Source of the DNA: JBGPEQ01 sp050180895
GTDB taxonomy: Bacteria; Pseudomonadota; Alphaproteobacteria; Dongiales; Dongiaceae
DNA: 64,000 nt
Assembly: GCA_050180895.1 (NCBI GenBank)
Contig: JBFXDS010000003.1
Location: 310,001 to 374,000, forward strand
Direction: 5' to 3'
Part shown: positions 54,535 through 63,021 of the stretch, piece by piece
Layout: the number at the start of each line of letters is the position of its first letter
Position numbering within the stretch: position 1 is the first letter of the stretch
The notes under the pieces: model-generated
Databases searched by the model: none
Told to the model about the DNA's origin: nothing
What the model saw: only the letters and a program-made list of their open reading frames with translations
Made by a program: the position numbers and the translations under genes

Positions 54535-55830
54535 ATGGCAAACGTCGCGGTGGTCGGCTCCCAGTGGGGGGACGAGGGCAAGGGCAAGATCGTCGACTGG
54601 CTCTGCGAGCGGGCCGACCTGGTCGTGCGCTTCCAGGGCGGCCACAACGCCGGCCACACCCTGGTCATCGGCAACCGCACCTTCAAGCTCAGCCTCTTGC
54701 CCTCCGGCATCGTGCGGCCGGGCAAGCTCTCGATCATCGGCAACGGCGTGGTGGTGGATCCCTGGGCGCTGCTGGCCGAGATCGATACGCTGGCCGGGCA
54801 GGGCGTCGCCGTCACCCCCGACAACCTGCTGATCGCCGAGAACGCGCCGCTCATCCTGCCGCTCCACGGCGCCCTCGACCGGCTGCGCGAGGCCGCGGCC
54901 CACGGCGACCGCAAGATCGGCACCACCGGCCGCGGCATCGGCCCGGCCTATGAGGACAAGACCGCCCGCCGCGCCATCCGCGTCTGCGACCTGGCGGCGC
55001 CGGAGATGCTAGGCGAGCGCATCGACATGCTGCTGCAGCACCACAATGCCCTGCTGCGCGGCCTGGGCGCGCCGGAGGTCGACGGCGGGGCGCTCCGTCG
55101 GTCGCTGCTGGAGATCGCGCCGCGCGTGCTGCCGTTCGTGTCGAGCGTCTGGCAGCGTCTCGACGAGGCGCGCCGGCGCGGCGACCGCATCCTGTTCGAG
55201 GGTGCGCAGGGGATCATGCTCGACGTCGACCACGGCACCTATCCCTACGTGACCTCCTCGAACACCGTAGCCGGCACGGCCGCGGCCGGCAGCGGCATGG
55301 GCGTCGGCGCCATCGACTACGTGCTCGGCATCACCAAGGCCTACACCACCCGCGTCGGCAGCGGCCCGTTCCCGACCGAGCTGACCGACGCGATCGGCGA
55401 GACCCTGGGCGAGCGCGGCCACGAGTTCGGCACCGTCACCGGGCGCAAGCGGCGCTGCGGCTGGTTCGACGCCGTGCTGGTGCGCCAGGCGGTCAAGGTC
55501 GGCGGCATCCGCGGCATCGCCCTCACCAAGCTCGACGTGCTCGACGGCTTCGACAGCCTGAAGGTCTGCGTCGGCTACAAGATCGGCGACCGGACCTACG
55601 ACCACCTGCCCGCGGCGACGGCGCTGCAGGCGAAGGTGGAGCCGGTCTACGAGACGCTCGAGGGTTGGTCGGAATCGACCCGCGGCGCCCGCTCTTGGGC
55701 GCAGCTGCCGGCGACCGCCATCAAATACATCCGCCGCGTCGAGGAGCTGATCGAGGCGCCGGTGGCGCTTCTCTCCACCAGCCCGGAGCGCGACGACACC
55801 ATCCTGGTGCAGGATCCCTTCGCCCCATGA
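54535..55830 (+). CDS. purA: Adenylosuccinate synthetase
   Basis: 431 residues. GTP-dependent joining of IMP and aspartate, first step to AMP. QWGDEGKGKIVD (catalytic Asp, P-loop), FQGGHNAGHT (catalytic His), GTTGRGIGPAYEDK, EGAQGIMLDVDHGTYPYVTSSN and TKLDVLDG. The 53735-54534 region upstream holds only repeats; no ribosome site is evident before the ATG. Confidence 0.98.
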   Translation: MANVAVVGSQWGDEGKGKIVDWLCERADLVVRFQGGHNAGHTLVIGNRTFKLSLLPSGIVRPGKLSIIGNGVVVDPWALLAEIDTLAGQGVAVTPDNLLIAENAPLILPLHGALDRLREAAAHGDRKIGTTGRGIGPAYEDKTARRAIRVCDLAAPEMLGERIDMLLQHHNALLRGLGAPEVDGGALRRSLLEIAPRVLPFVSSVWQRLDEARRRGDRILFEGAQGIMLDVDHGTYPYVTSSNTVAGTAAAGSGMGVGAIDYVLGITKAYTTRVGSGPFPTELTDAIGETLGERGHEFGTVTGRKRRCGWFDAVLVRQAVKVGGIRGIALTKLDVLDGFDSLKVCVGYKIGDRTYDHLPAATALQAKVEPVYETLEGWSESTRGARSWAQLPATAIKYIRRVEELIEAPVALLSTSPERDDTILVQDPFAP

Positions 55831-55845
55831 GTCCCGCGCCAAAAC

Positions 55846-55936
55846 CTGTAGGGGCGAGCGGCGCTCGCCCATCGCGCCACCAACGCGGCCATCGGAGTCT
55901 TGCACCCATGTGGGCGAGCGCCGCTCGCCCCTACAG
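55846..55936. repeat. Hairpin repeat, family B copy 4
   Basis: CTGTAGGGGCGAGCGGCGCT at 55846 on, and GGGCGAGCGCCGCTCGCCCC ending CTACAG at 55936. Between purA and the amidotransferase gene. Confidence 0.85.
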
Positions 55937-55988
55937 CGGATAGACCGTGGCGATTGAAACACCCGGTACACATTCCTAGGTAACCCGC

Positions 55989-56702
55989 ATGCGCATCCTC
56001 GTCCTGCAGAACGACCCCATCTCGCCCGCGGGCACCGTCGAGGAGCGCCTGCGCGCCGGCGGCGCCGCGCTCGACACCCTCCGGCCGCTGCAGGGCGAGG
56101 CGTTGCCGGCCTCGCCCGAGGGCTATGCCGGCGCCGTCGTGCTCGGGGGCGCCATGAGCGCCAACGACGATGCCGCCTATCCGGCCCTGACGCCGATGCG
56201 CGATCTGCTGCGGGCGTTTCATGCCGCCGACAAGCCGCTGCTCGGCATCTGCCTGGGATCGCAGATCCTGTCGCGCTGCTTCGGCGGCCAGGTGCGGCGC
56301 CACAACGTGGTCGAGTTCGGCTACACGCCGCTGGCCCTTACCGATGAGGCACGCGAGGACGCGTTGCTCGCCGGCCTGCCGGACCCGCAATGGATCATGC
56401 AGTACCATGAGGACACCTTCGACCTGCCGGCCGCCGGCGTCCGGCTGATGACGGGCGAGGCCTGCCTCAACCAGGCGTTCCGCGTCGGCCGCGCCACCTA
56501 CGGCTTCCAGTGCCACTTCGAGGCGACGCCCGAGCTGGTCCGCCACTGGTCCGCGGCCACGCGTCCCTATCTCGACCGCGCCTTCGGCGAGCGCGTGCCG
56601 GCGACCCTGGAGCGGCTGCAAGCGGACATTCCCGAACGCGCACCGGCGCAGCGCGCCTTCGCCGAGGCGGTGACCGACCGCTGGCTGGCCCTCGCCGGCT
56701 GA
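55989..56702 (+). CDS. Class I glutamine amidotransferase-like protein
   Basis: 237 residues, stand-alone GATase1 domain of the GuaA type. Nucleophile Cys88 in GICLGSQIL, His in FQCHFEATPEL and the following Glu form the triad. No synthetase domain attached; relatives are annotated as GMP synthase-like or gamma-glutamyl hydrolases, partner unknown. It is convergent with the BTAD regulator gene. Confidence 0.88.
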   Translation: MRILVLQNDPISPAGTVEERLRAGGAALDTLRPLQGEALPASPEGYAGAVVLGGAMSANDDAAYPALTPMRDLLRAFHAADKPLLGICLGSQILSRCFGGQVRRHNVVEFGYTPLALTDEAREDALLAGLPDPQWIMQYHEDTFDLPAAGVRLMTGEACLNQAFRVGRATYGFQCHFEATPELVRHWSAATRPYLDRAFGERVPATLERLQADIPERAPAQRAFAEAVTDRWLALAG

Positions 56703-56715
56703 TCCGCGGCGCCTC

Positions 56716-58677
56716 TTAGGCGCCGATGCCGGCCTTCTTCAACCCCTTGCGCAGGTAGGTGGTGTCGGAGTCGTGCCGGAACGGGGTGACATGCAGCACC
56801 CAGCGCATGGCCTCCGTCGCGTCGACCGTCCGTCCGCCGGCGATCTTGCGCGCATAGGCCTCGAAAAAGGCCTGTGCGTTCTGCCGCGCCTTGGCGCGCT
56901 GGCCGAGATAGGCATAGGCTGCGGCCAGGAAGGCGCGCGTATCGATGAAGGCGTCGGGCGCGCGCTCCATGATCGCCACCGCCTCCTCGTGGCGCGCCGC
57001 CATCACATAGGGCAGTCCGGTGAAGCCGACATACCAGTCGGGGTAGCGCGGGTTGAGACGGTAGGCGGCCTCGGCGAGCTGGATGCCGGCGGCGGCGTCG
57101 CCGAGCTGCGTGCGCGTCTGGCCCATCCGCGCCAGGCAGTCGGCATCGTTGGGATTGAGGGCGAAAGTGCGATCGAGGTGTTTCTCCGCCCGCTCGAACT
57201 CGCGGCGGTAGAGATGGACTTGGGCGAGGATGGAATGGGTGATGTGGTCGGAGTCGTCGAGCTCGACGGCCTTGCTGGCATAGGCGAAGGCCTGGGTTTG
57301 GCACTCCGCCCAGCGGTCCCAGTGATGGCAGTTCCAGTCATTGTAGTAGACGAGCGCCAGCCCGGCATGAGCGCGGGCATAGTTCGGATCGATGTCGAGC
57401 GCACGCGAGAACAGGTCGCGGGCCTGGGCGACGCCGCTCGGCTTGTGGCGGTGCAGCGACTCCTTGCCGCGCAGCCAGCAGTCGTAGGCGGCCAGGTTGT
57501 CGTTTCCATATTGCTTGGCCTTGCGCAGCCGCTCCTCGTCGATGCGGATGGCGAGGGCGCCGGCGACGGCGCGGGTGATGCGGTCCTGCAGCTCGAAGAC
57601 GCTCGCGGCCGGGGCGTCGTAGCGGTCGGCCCAGACGTGGTAGCCGGTCGACACGTCGCTCAGCTGCGAGGTGATCCGCAGCGCATTGTCGTCACGCCGC
57701 ACGCTGCCCTCGAGCACGTAGGTCGCGCCCAGCTCGGCGCCGATCTGGCGCCCCGGCTTGCCGGCCGCGCCGGCGGCGAAGGAGGAGTTGCGCGCGACCA
57801 CGCGCAGGGTGCGGAAGCGCGACAACTCGGTGACGATGTCCTCGGCGATGCCCTGCGCGAAATAGTCCTGCGCCGGATCACCCGACAGGTTGGCGAAGGG
57901 GACGACGGCGATGCTGGGGTGCGAGCGCGACGGCAGCTGCAGGCGGATCGCCGAACCCTCGACGATCTGCCGGTAGAGCGCCTCGGTCTCTGCCGCCGGC
58001 GTCACCTCGAGATGGGTCTGCAGGTATTTCCTGCAGCGCTCGTACTGACGGATGGCGCTGCCACGCGCGCCCTGGGTCAGGTGCGCCTTCATCAGCGAGC
58101 GATAGGTGGCCTCCGACGAGGGGTCGAGCGCCAGCAGCCGCTCGCCCACGGCGATGGCCCGCTCCGTCGTTCCGTTGGCGGCATAGAGGTCCAACAGCCG
58201 GTTGAACGCGGCCATCGCCAATTCGCGGAACCGATGCTGCTCTTGGCTGCGCCACTCCTCGAACGGCTCCGCCGCGATGTCGAGATTGGCCAGGAAATCG
58301 CCGCGATAGAGGTCGAAGGCCCGCGCCAGCCCGTCGGGAGACCCCGCCACCGCGACGGCCTCGAAGGCCTGCACGTCCACCTCGATTCCCGTCGGATCAA
58401 GGTAGAGCTCCTCGCCACGGGCGCAGATGCCTGGCACCGGCGCTATCTGAAGCGTCTTGCGGACGAGGTTGAGGGTCTGGCGCAGGGATCCGCGCGCCTG
58501 CTGTTCCCCGCTCTCGGGCCACAGCAAGGTCGCCAGCTGCTCGCGGCCGTGGCGCGCGGCCGGCTTGGCGGCCAGGACGGCCAGCAGGGCCTCGGCGCGC
58601 CGGGTCGGGAAGCGCAGCGGCGGTTCAGACCCAAGGCGGGCCTCGAACGCGCCCAACAACCTGATTTGCAGCGCCAT
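56716..58677 (-). CDS. BTAD (SARP-like) transcriptional regulator with TolB-like and TPR domains
   Basis: 653 residues. OmpR-type winged helix at about 1-95 (RFPTRRAEALLAVLAAKP, ARGSLRQTLNLVRKTL), BTAD at ~97-245 (VDVQAFEAVA, ATYRSLMKAHLTQGARGSAIRQYERCRKYL), a TolB-N-like domain at ~255-375 (SIAVVPFANLSGDPAQDYFAQGIAEDIVTELSRF), and C-terminal TPRs. The first two domains are those of actinobacterial SARP activators. It is divergent from a DUF1127-TPR operon whose promoter has SARP-site geometry, so that operon is the likely target. Confidence 0.9.
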   Translation of the reverse strand: MALQIRLLGAFEARLGSEPPLRFPTRRAEALLAVLAAKPAARHGREQLATLLWPESGEQQARGSLRQTLNLVRKTLQIAPVPGICARGEELYLDPTGIEVDVQAFEAVAVAGSPDGLARAFDLYRGDFLANLDIAAEPFEEWRSQEQHRFRELAMAAFNRLLDLYAANGTTERAIAVGERLLALDPSSEATYRSLMKAHLTQGARGSAIRQYERCRKYLQTHLEVTPAAETEALYRQIVEGSAIRLQLPSRSHPSIAVVPFANLSGDPAQDYFAQGIAEDIVTELSRFRTLRVVARNSSFAAGAAGKPGRQIGAELGATYVLEGSVRRDDNALRITSQLSDVSTGYHVWADRYDAPAASVFELQDRITRAVAGALAIRIDEERLRKAKQYGNDNLAAYDCWLRGKESLHRHKPSGVAQARDLFSRALDIDPNYARAHAGLALVYYNDWNCHHWDRWAECQTQAFAYASKAVELDDSDHITHSILAQVHLYRREFERAEKHLDRTFALNPNDADCLARMGQTRTQLGDAAAGIQLAEAAYRLNPRYPDWYVGFTGLPYVMAARHEEAVAIMERAPDAFIDTRAFLAAAYAYLGQRAKARQNAQAFFEAYARKIAGGRTVDATEAMRWVLHVTPFRHDSDTTYLRKGLKKAGIGA

Positions 58678-58782
58678 GGGCGTGCGTGTCTGACGGATGG
58701 CCTCTTCGGCGGTGTGATCCCGCTCACACTCGGCGGGAATTTAAGCGCAGATCGCGAAAAAGGAAATGATCGAACCGCCGAT

Positions 58783-58836
58783 TTGACGGCCACCGTGCCG
58801 GTTTGTGACGCCGCAGTGACGCCCAATGCCTATTGT
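58783..58836 (+). promoter_or_regulatory. Promoter with SARP-type heptamer direct repeats
   Basis: GTGACGC at 58805-58811 and again at 58816-58822 (11-bp period), then exactly 8 bases, then TATTGT as -10 (58831-58836). A weaker TTGACGG lies 22 bp upstream at 58783. No proper -35 box is present at the usual distance. This is the layout of promoters activated by SARPs. Confidence 0.6.
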
Positions 58837-58910
58837 CTGGCCGCATCGGTTCACCACTCCGGCGGCAACGGAGCGCCAGTGGGTGGAGACCATCAGGACG
58901 AGAGGATACC

Positions 58911-59189
58911 ATGGAGGCGTTGTTGCGTAATTGGCGCGCCGTTAGAATCGGCCCCGACTCCGGGCCGGCGATCACGCGACCGATCGTCGCCATTGCCGCG
59001 CGGGCGGCCCGGCGGTTCTCGGCGGCAGTGGAGCGTTATCGCCAGAACCGCGCGTTGGCGGCGCTCGACGACCACCTGCTGAAGGATATCGGCCTGACGC
59101 GCGCCGACGTCACGCGCGAAACTGCCAAGTCTATCTGGCGGGACGACGCGACGGCGGAAAATTCCGGAACGAGTGAGATATACAGATAA
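58911..59189 (+). CDS. DUF1127 protein
   Basis: 92 residues; core ERYRQNRALAALDDHLLKDIGLTRADVTRET with a basic/hydrophobic N-terminal half and a longer tail than the other two copies. ATG 58911 follows CGAGAGGA. First gene behind the SARP-type promoter; 11 bases before the TPR gene. Confidence 0.85.
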   Translation: MEALLRNWRAVRIGPDSGPAITRPIVAIAARAARRFSAAVERYRQNRALAALDDHLLKDIGLTRADVTRETAKSIWRDDATAENSGTSEIYR

Positions 59190-59200
59190 GGATGGAGACC

Positions 59201-60598
59201 ATGCCCCTTCACGATGCACGCGGTGTCGCCGTTTCCACCGACAACCGGCAATCGCTCCGGCGCTATGAATGGGCGCTCGGGCTGCTGCACAGCTACTTCA
59301 ACGATCCTCTGGCGGTGATCGACGAGGCCCTGGCGGAAGATCCCGATTTCGTCCTGGGCCACTGCTTCCGGGCCGGGCTGCTGACGACGACCACGGACAA
59401 GGCGGCCGAGCCCATGCTGCGCGAGAGCGTGCAGGCTGGCGAGGCGCTGGCGGCCAAGGCGAACGACCGGGAGCGCCGGCATCTTGCGGCCGCGCGTGCC
59501 TGGCTCGACGGCGAGTTCGAGCGCGCGGTGGCGCTATACGGCAGCATCACCATCGATTATCCGCGCGACAGCCTCGCCCTGCAGGTTGCGCATATCGGCG
59601 ACTTCCTGCTCGGCCAGTCGTCGCAGCTTCGCGACCGGATCGCGCGCGTGCTCGTCGACTGGGATGACTCCGTGCCAGGCTATGGCTACGTGCTGGGCAT
59701 GCACGCCTTCGGCTTGGAGGAGATGGGCGACTACGGCCGCGCCGAGGAGCGCGGTCGCCGGGCCCTTGAGCTGAACCCACGCGATCCCTGGGCCGTGCAC
59801 GCCGTCGCCCATGTCATGGAAATGCAGGGACGACTGAGCGACGGCATCCACTGGCTGACCAGCCGGACTGACGACTGGGCGCCGGAGAATGGCTTCGCGT
59901 TTCACAACTGGTGGCATCTGGCGCTGTATCATCTGGACCTCGACCAGCATGACCGCGTGCTCGAGATCTACGATACGGGCGTCCGTCCGAAGTCCTCCGA
60001 GCTTCCGCTGGAGATGCTCGACGCCAGCGCCTTGCTGTGGCGGCTGCATCTGCGCGGGGTGGCGGTGGGCGACCGCTGGGCTGAGCTGGCGGACGTCTGG
60101 GAGAAGCGGACCGACGACGCCTATTACACCTTCAACGACATGCACGCGATGATGTCGTTCGTGGCCACCGGCCGCGAGACGGCGGCGCGCCGGCTCCTCG
60201 AGCTGCTGGTCCGGCGGTGCGAGGGCGGCGGCACGAATGCGATGATGACGCGAGACGTGGGACTGCCGGTCTGCCGCGCCATCCATGCCTTCGGCCGCGG
60301 CGACTACCGGACGGTGATCGACGAGCTGATGCCGGTGCGTCCCATCGCCAGCCGGTTCGGCGGCAGCCACGCGCAGCGCGACGTGCTGAGCCTGACGCTG
60401 ACCGAAGCGGCGATGCGGGGGAACGACGCGCGGCTTGCCCGGGCACTCGCCTCCGAGCGCACCGAGTGGAAGCCGTCCAGCCCGTTCAGCTGGAGCTTGA
60501 CGGCGCGGGCGCGAGAGCTCGTCGGCGATGCGGACGGCGCCGGCGCCGCCCGCGTCAAGGCGACTGCCGCCCGCGAGAAGGGCCGGCGTGCCGCCTGA
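59201..60598 (+). CDS. TPR-repeat protein (TTC38-like)
   Basis: 465 residues of helical repeats: AVIDEALAEDPDFVLGHCFRAGLL, LNPRDPWAVHAVAHVMEMQGR and NGFAFHNWWHLALYHLDL, which resembles the tetratricopeptide-repeat-38 family. No catalytic motif; role unknown. GGAG five bases before ATG 59201 decides the start over ATG 59192. Likely co-transcribed with the DUF1127 gene. Confidence 0.82.
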   Translation: MPLHDARGVAVSTDNRQSLRRYEWALGLLHSYFNDPLAVIDEALAEDPDFVLGHCFRAGLLTTTTDKAAEPMLRESVQAGEALAAKANDRERRHLAAARAWLDGEFERAVALYGSITIDYPRDSLALQVAHIGDFLLGQSSQLRDRIARVLVDWDDSVPGYGYVLGMHAFGLEEMGDYGRAEERGRRALELNPRDPWAVHAVAHVMEMQGRLSDGIHWLTSRTDDWAPENGFAFHNWWHLALYHLDLDQHDRVLEIYDTGVRPKSSELPLEMLDASALLWRLHLRGVAVGDRWAELADVWEKRTDDAYYTFNDMHAMMSFVATGRETAARRLLELLVRRCEGGGTNAMMTRDVGLPVCRAIHAFGRGDYRTVIDELMPVRPIASRFGGSHAQRDVLSLTLTEAAMRGNDARLARALASERTEWKPSSPFSWSLTARARELVGDADGAGAARVKATAAREKGRRAA

Positions 60599-60632
60599 CG
60601 ACGGCCTATTGCACGCCAGCGGTCGGATTGCT

Positions 60633-60664
60633 GCGGCCCGTTCGGAAAATCGCGAACGGGCCGC
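60633..60664. terminator. Hairpin between convergent TPR gene and rpoH
   Basis: GCGGCCCGTTCG (60633-60644), eight-base loop, CGAACGGGCCGC (60653-60664): perfect 12-bp stem, without a clear T run on either side. Probably a bidirectional terminator. Confidence 0.6.
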
Positions 60665-60676
60665 TTGCGGGAAATC

Positions 60677-61564
60677 TCAGGCCGCGCCGAGACGCTGCTC
60701 GAGCGCCTGGGCCTTGATGGAGCGCTGCAGCTTCTCGAAGGCGCGGACCTCGATCTGACGCACGCGCTCGCGGCTGATGCCGTATTCCTTCGACAGGTCC
60801 TCCAGCGTCGTCGGCTCGTCCTTCAGCCGCCGCTCGGTGAGGATGTGGCGCTCGCGGGCATTGAGACCCTTCATGGCGTGGGTCAGCAGCTTGCGGCGCT
60901 TCGACAGCTCCTGCTGCTCGGCCAGCACGATCTCCTGGCTGTCGCTCTCGTCGACCAGCCAATCCTGCCATTCGCCGTCGCCGTCGATCTTGAGCGGCGC
61001 ATTGAGGGAATGGTCCGGGGCCGCCAGACGCCGGTTCATGTTGATGACGTCGTCCTCGGTGACGTTGAGGTCAGTGGCGATCTTCTTGACGTTCTCGGGC
61101 GAAAGGTCGCCTTCCTCGATCGCCTGCAGCTGGCCCTTGAGCTTGCGCAGGTTGAAGAACAGCTTCTTCTGCGCTGCGGTCGTACCCATCTTCACCAGCG
61201 ACCAGGAATGCAGGATGTATTCCTGGATGGCGGCGCGGATCCACCACATGGCGTAGGTGGCGAGGCGGAAGCCGCGGTCGGGCTCGAAGCGCTTGACCGC
61301 TTGCATCATCCCGACGTTGCCCTCGGAGATCAGCTCGCTGACCGGCAGGCCGTAGCCGCGATAGCCCATGGCGATCTTGGCAACGAGCCGCAGATGGCTG
61401 GTCACCAGCTGATGCGCGGCCTCGGTGTCGTTGTGCTCGCGCCAACGCTTGGCCAGCATGTACTCCTGGTCCGGCTCCAGCATCGGGAACTTGCGGATCT
61501 CCTGGAGGTAGCGGGCGAGATTGCTCTCGCTGACAACCATCGGCAGAGTCTGCGTTCTCGCCAT
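60677..61564 (-). CDS. rpoH: RNA polymerase sigma factor RpoH (sigma32)
   Basis: 295 residues. Heat-shock sigma factor. Region 2 (LVTSHLRLVAKIAMGYRGYGLPVSELISEGNVGMMQAVKRF, RLATYAMWWIRAAIQEYIL), RpoH box KKLFFNLRKLK (contact with core and FtsH/DnaK control) and region 4 (SKEYGISRERVRQIEVRAFEKLQ). GAGGAGG precedes the ATG. Its promoter carries two IscR-like boxes. Confidence 0.97.
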   Translation of the reverse strand: MARTQTLPMVVSESNLARYLQEIRKFPMLEPDQEYMLAKRWREHNDTEAAHQLVTSHLRLVAKIAMGYRGYGLPVSELISEGNVGMMQAVKRFEPDRGFRLATYAMWWIRAAIQEYILHSWSLVKMGTTAAQKKLFFNLRKLKGQLQAIEEGDLSPENVKKIATDLNVTEDDVINMNRRLAAPDHSLNAPLKIDGDGEWQDWLVDESDSQEIVLAEQQELSKRRKLLTHAMKGLNARERHILTERRLKDEPTTLEDLSKEYGISRERVRQIEVRAFEKLQRSIKAQALEQRLGAA

Positions 61565-61619
61565 GTTGGCCTCCTCGGACGGGAGACGGCGACGCCGTCG
61601 TCCCCTTTTTGCACTTGCT

Positions 61620-61675
61620 AAGTATGACTGATTTAGTCAGGTTGTCAAGTTAATCAGACTAAATTGGTCAGGTAT
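61620..61675 (-). promoter_or_regulatory. rpoH promoter with two IscR type-1-like boxes
   Basis: Minus strand TTGACA (61643-61648), 17 bases, ATACTT (61620-61625); shifting one base gives CATACT. Box 2, core GACTGATTTAGTC (61626-61638), fills the spacer. Box 1, core GACTAAATTGGTC (61657-61669) with right flank AGGTAT, lies just upstream of the -35. Both fit the Rrf2/IscR type-1 core YGACTRWWWYAGTC; box 1 has one core mismatch plus a mismatch at the leading Y. Confidence 0.65.
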
Positions 61676-61682
61676 AGGTTAC

Positions 61683-62654
61683 TTAGTTACCCTCTAGAAA
61701 GTCTATCAAGGCTTTCATGTCATTCGGCAAATCAACCTCCCACCGCATCGGCGCGAGGCTGCGTGGATGGCGAAACCCCAGGAGATAGGCATGCAGCGCC
61801 TGTCGGCGGAACCCCTGCATCGCCTCCCGGTTCCGTCCCGCGAAGACAGCCGATCGGGCCGCCGTCATCCGGCCGTAGACCGGATCCCCGAACACCGGGT
61901 GGCCGATTGCCGCCATATGGACGCGGATCTGATGGGTCCGGCCGGTGGCCAGCCGGCACTCCACCAGGCTAGCCGCCGACCCCAAGCGTCGCAGCACGCG
62001 ATAGCGGGTCAGGGCGGCTTTGCCGCCGCGAGACACGACGGCCATCTTCTTGCGGTGGGTCGGATGGCGGCCGATGCTGCCGCTGATTTCGCCTGCCGCC
62101 GGCGTCGGCGTGCCCCAGACGACCGCCTGGTAGGCCCGCTCGATGTCGTGCGCCGCGAAGGCCGCGCTCAGCGCCCGGTGCGTCCTGTCATTTTTTGCGG
62201 CCACAACCAATCCGCTGGTATCCTTGTCGATCCGATGCACGATGCCCGGCCGCAACTCTCCGCCGACGCCCGACAGAGACGCGCCGCAATGGGCGATCAG
62301 CGCGTTGACCAGCGTCCTATCGGGATTGCCCGGCGACGGGTGCATGACCATGCCGGCGGGCTTGTTGACGACGATCAGATCCTGGTCCTCGTAGACGATG
62401 TCGAGGGCAATGGCTTGGCCTTGCGGCGTCGCAGGATGAGCCTCGGGGACGATGATGGCGAAAGTTTGACCCGGTTTGACCCTGTAGGAGGGGTCCGATA
62501 TGGTCGCGCCGCTTGCCCGGACGTTGCCCGCCTCGACCAGTGCCTTGACGCGGCTGCGCGAGAGATCGGGCAGGCGTTGGGCGAGCAACCGGTCGAGACG
62601 GGTGCCCGCATCGGTCGGCGCGGCCGTCACCTCTTGTTCCCGTGAAACCGTCAT
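61683..62654 (-). CDS. rluD: RluA-family pseudouridine synthase (RluD-like)
   Basis: 323 residues. N-terminal S4 domain (GTRLDRLLAQRLPDLSRSRVKALVEAGNV) and catalytic domain with Asp143 in HRIDKDTSGLVV; VNKPAGMVMHPSPGN and CRLATGRTHQIRVHMAAIGHPVFGD also diagnostic. Makes pseudouridines in 23S rRNA. Upstream of rpoH, as in many alphaproteobacteria. Confidence 0.95.
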   Translation of the reverse strand: MTVSREQEVTAAPTDAGTRLDRLLAQRLPDLSRSRVKALVEAGNVRASGATISDPSYRVKPGQTFAIIVPEAHPATPQGQAIALDIVYEDQDLIVVNKPAGMVMHPSPGNPDRTLVNALIAHCGASLSGVGGELRPGIVHRIDKDTSGLVVAAKNDRTHRALSAAFAAHDIERAYQAVVWGTPTPAAGEISGSIGRHPTHRKKMAVVSRGGKAALTRYRVLRRLGSAASLVECRLATGRTHQIRVHMAAIGHPVFGDPVYGRMTAARSAVFAGRNREAMQGFRRQALHAYLLGFRHPRSLAPMRWEVDLPNDMKALIDFLEGN

Positions 62655-62672
62655 CCTGCTCCGCGAGCTCCT

Positions 62673-63008
62673 GTGAGTCAGCCGGCCAGCGAATCCAACA
62701 CGCGCAATATGAAGGGCCTGCTGGCGCTCGTCATCATCATGGGCGTGTTGATCGTCGCCGGCCTGATCGTCGTGGTCGTGACCATCGCGATGCGGCTGAG
62801 CGGATCGGGAACGGAGGCCACCGCAGCGAGACCGGGGTTCGAGACGCTCGACCTGCCGGTTCCGGCAGGCTGCCAGGTCATGGAGATGGTCGCCGCCGAT
62901 GATCGGCTGATCCTGCGCCTCGGCAGCGGCGAGCGCTGCAATCAGATCATCGTCGTCGACGCGGTGAACGGCCAGAATCTCGGAACAGTGCGGCTGATGC
63001 CGCAGTAG
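62673..63008 (+). CDS. DUF6476 family single-pass membrane protein
   Basis: 111 residues. One membrane segment (LLALVIIMGVLIVAGLIVVVVTIAM, residues 16-40) and a small C-terminal domain (VPAGCQVMEMVAADDRLILRL, CNQIIVVDAVNGQNLGTVRL). Uncharacterised family found divergent from rluD in alphaproteobacteria. Confidence 0.8.
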   Translation: MSQPASESNTRNMKGLLALVIIMGVLIVAGLIVVVVTIAMRLSGSGTEATAARPGFETLDLPVPAGCQVMEMVAADDRLILRLGSGERCNQIIVVDAVNGQNLGTVRLMPQ

Positions 63009-63021
63009 ATCTCGTCATTCG

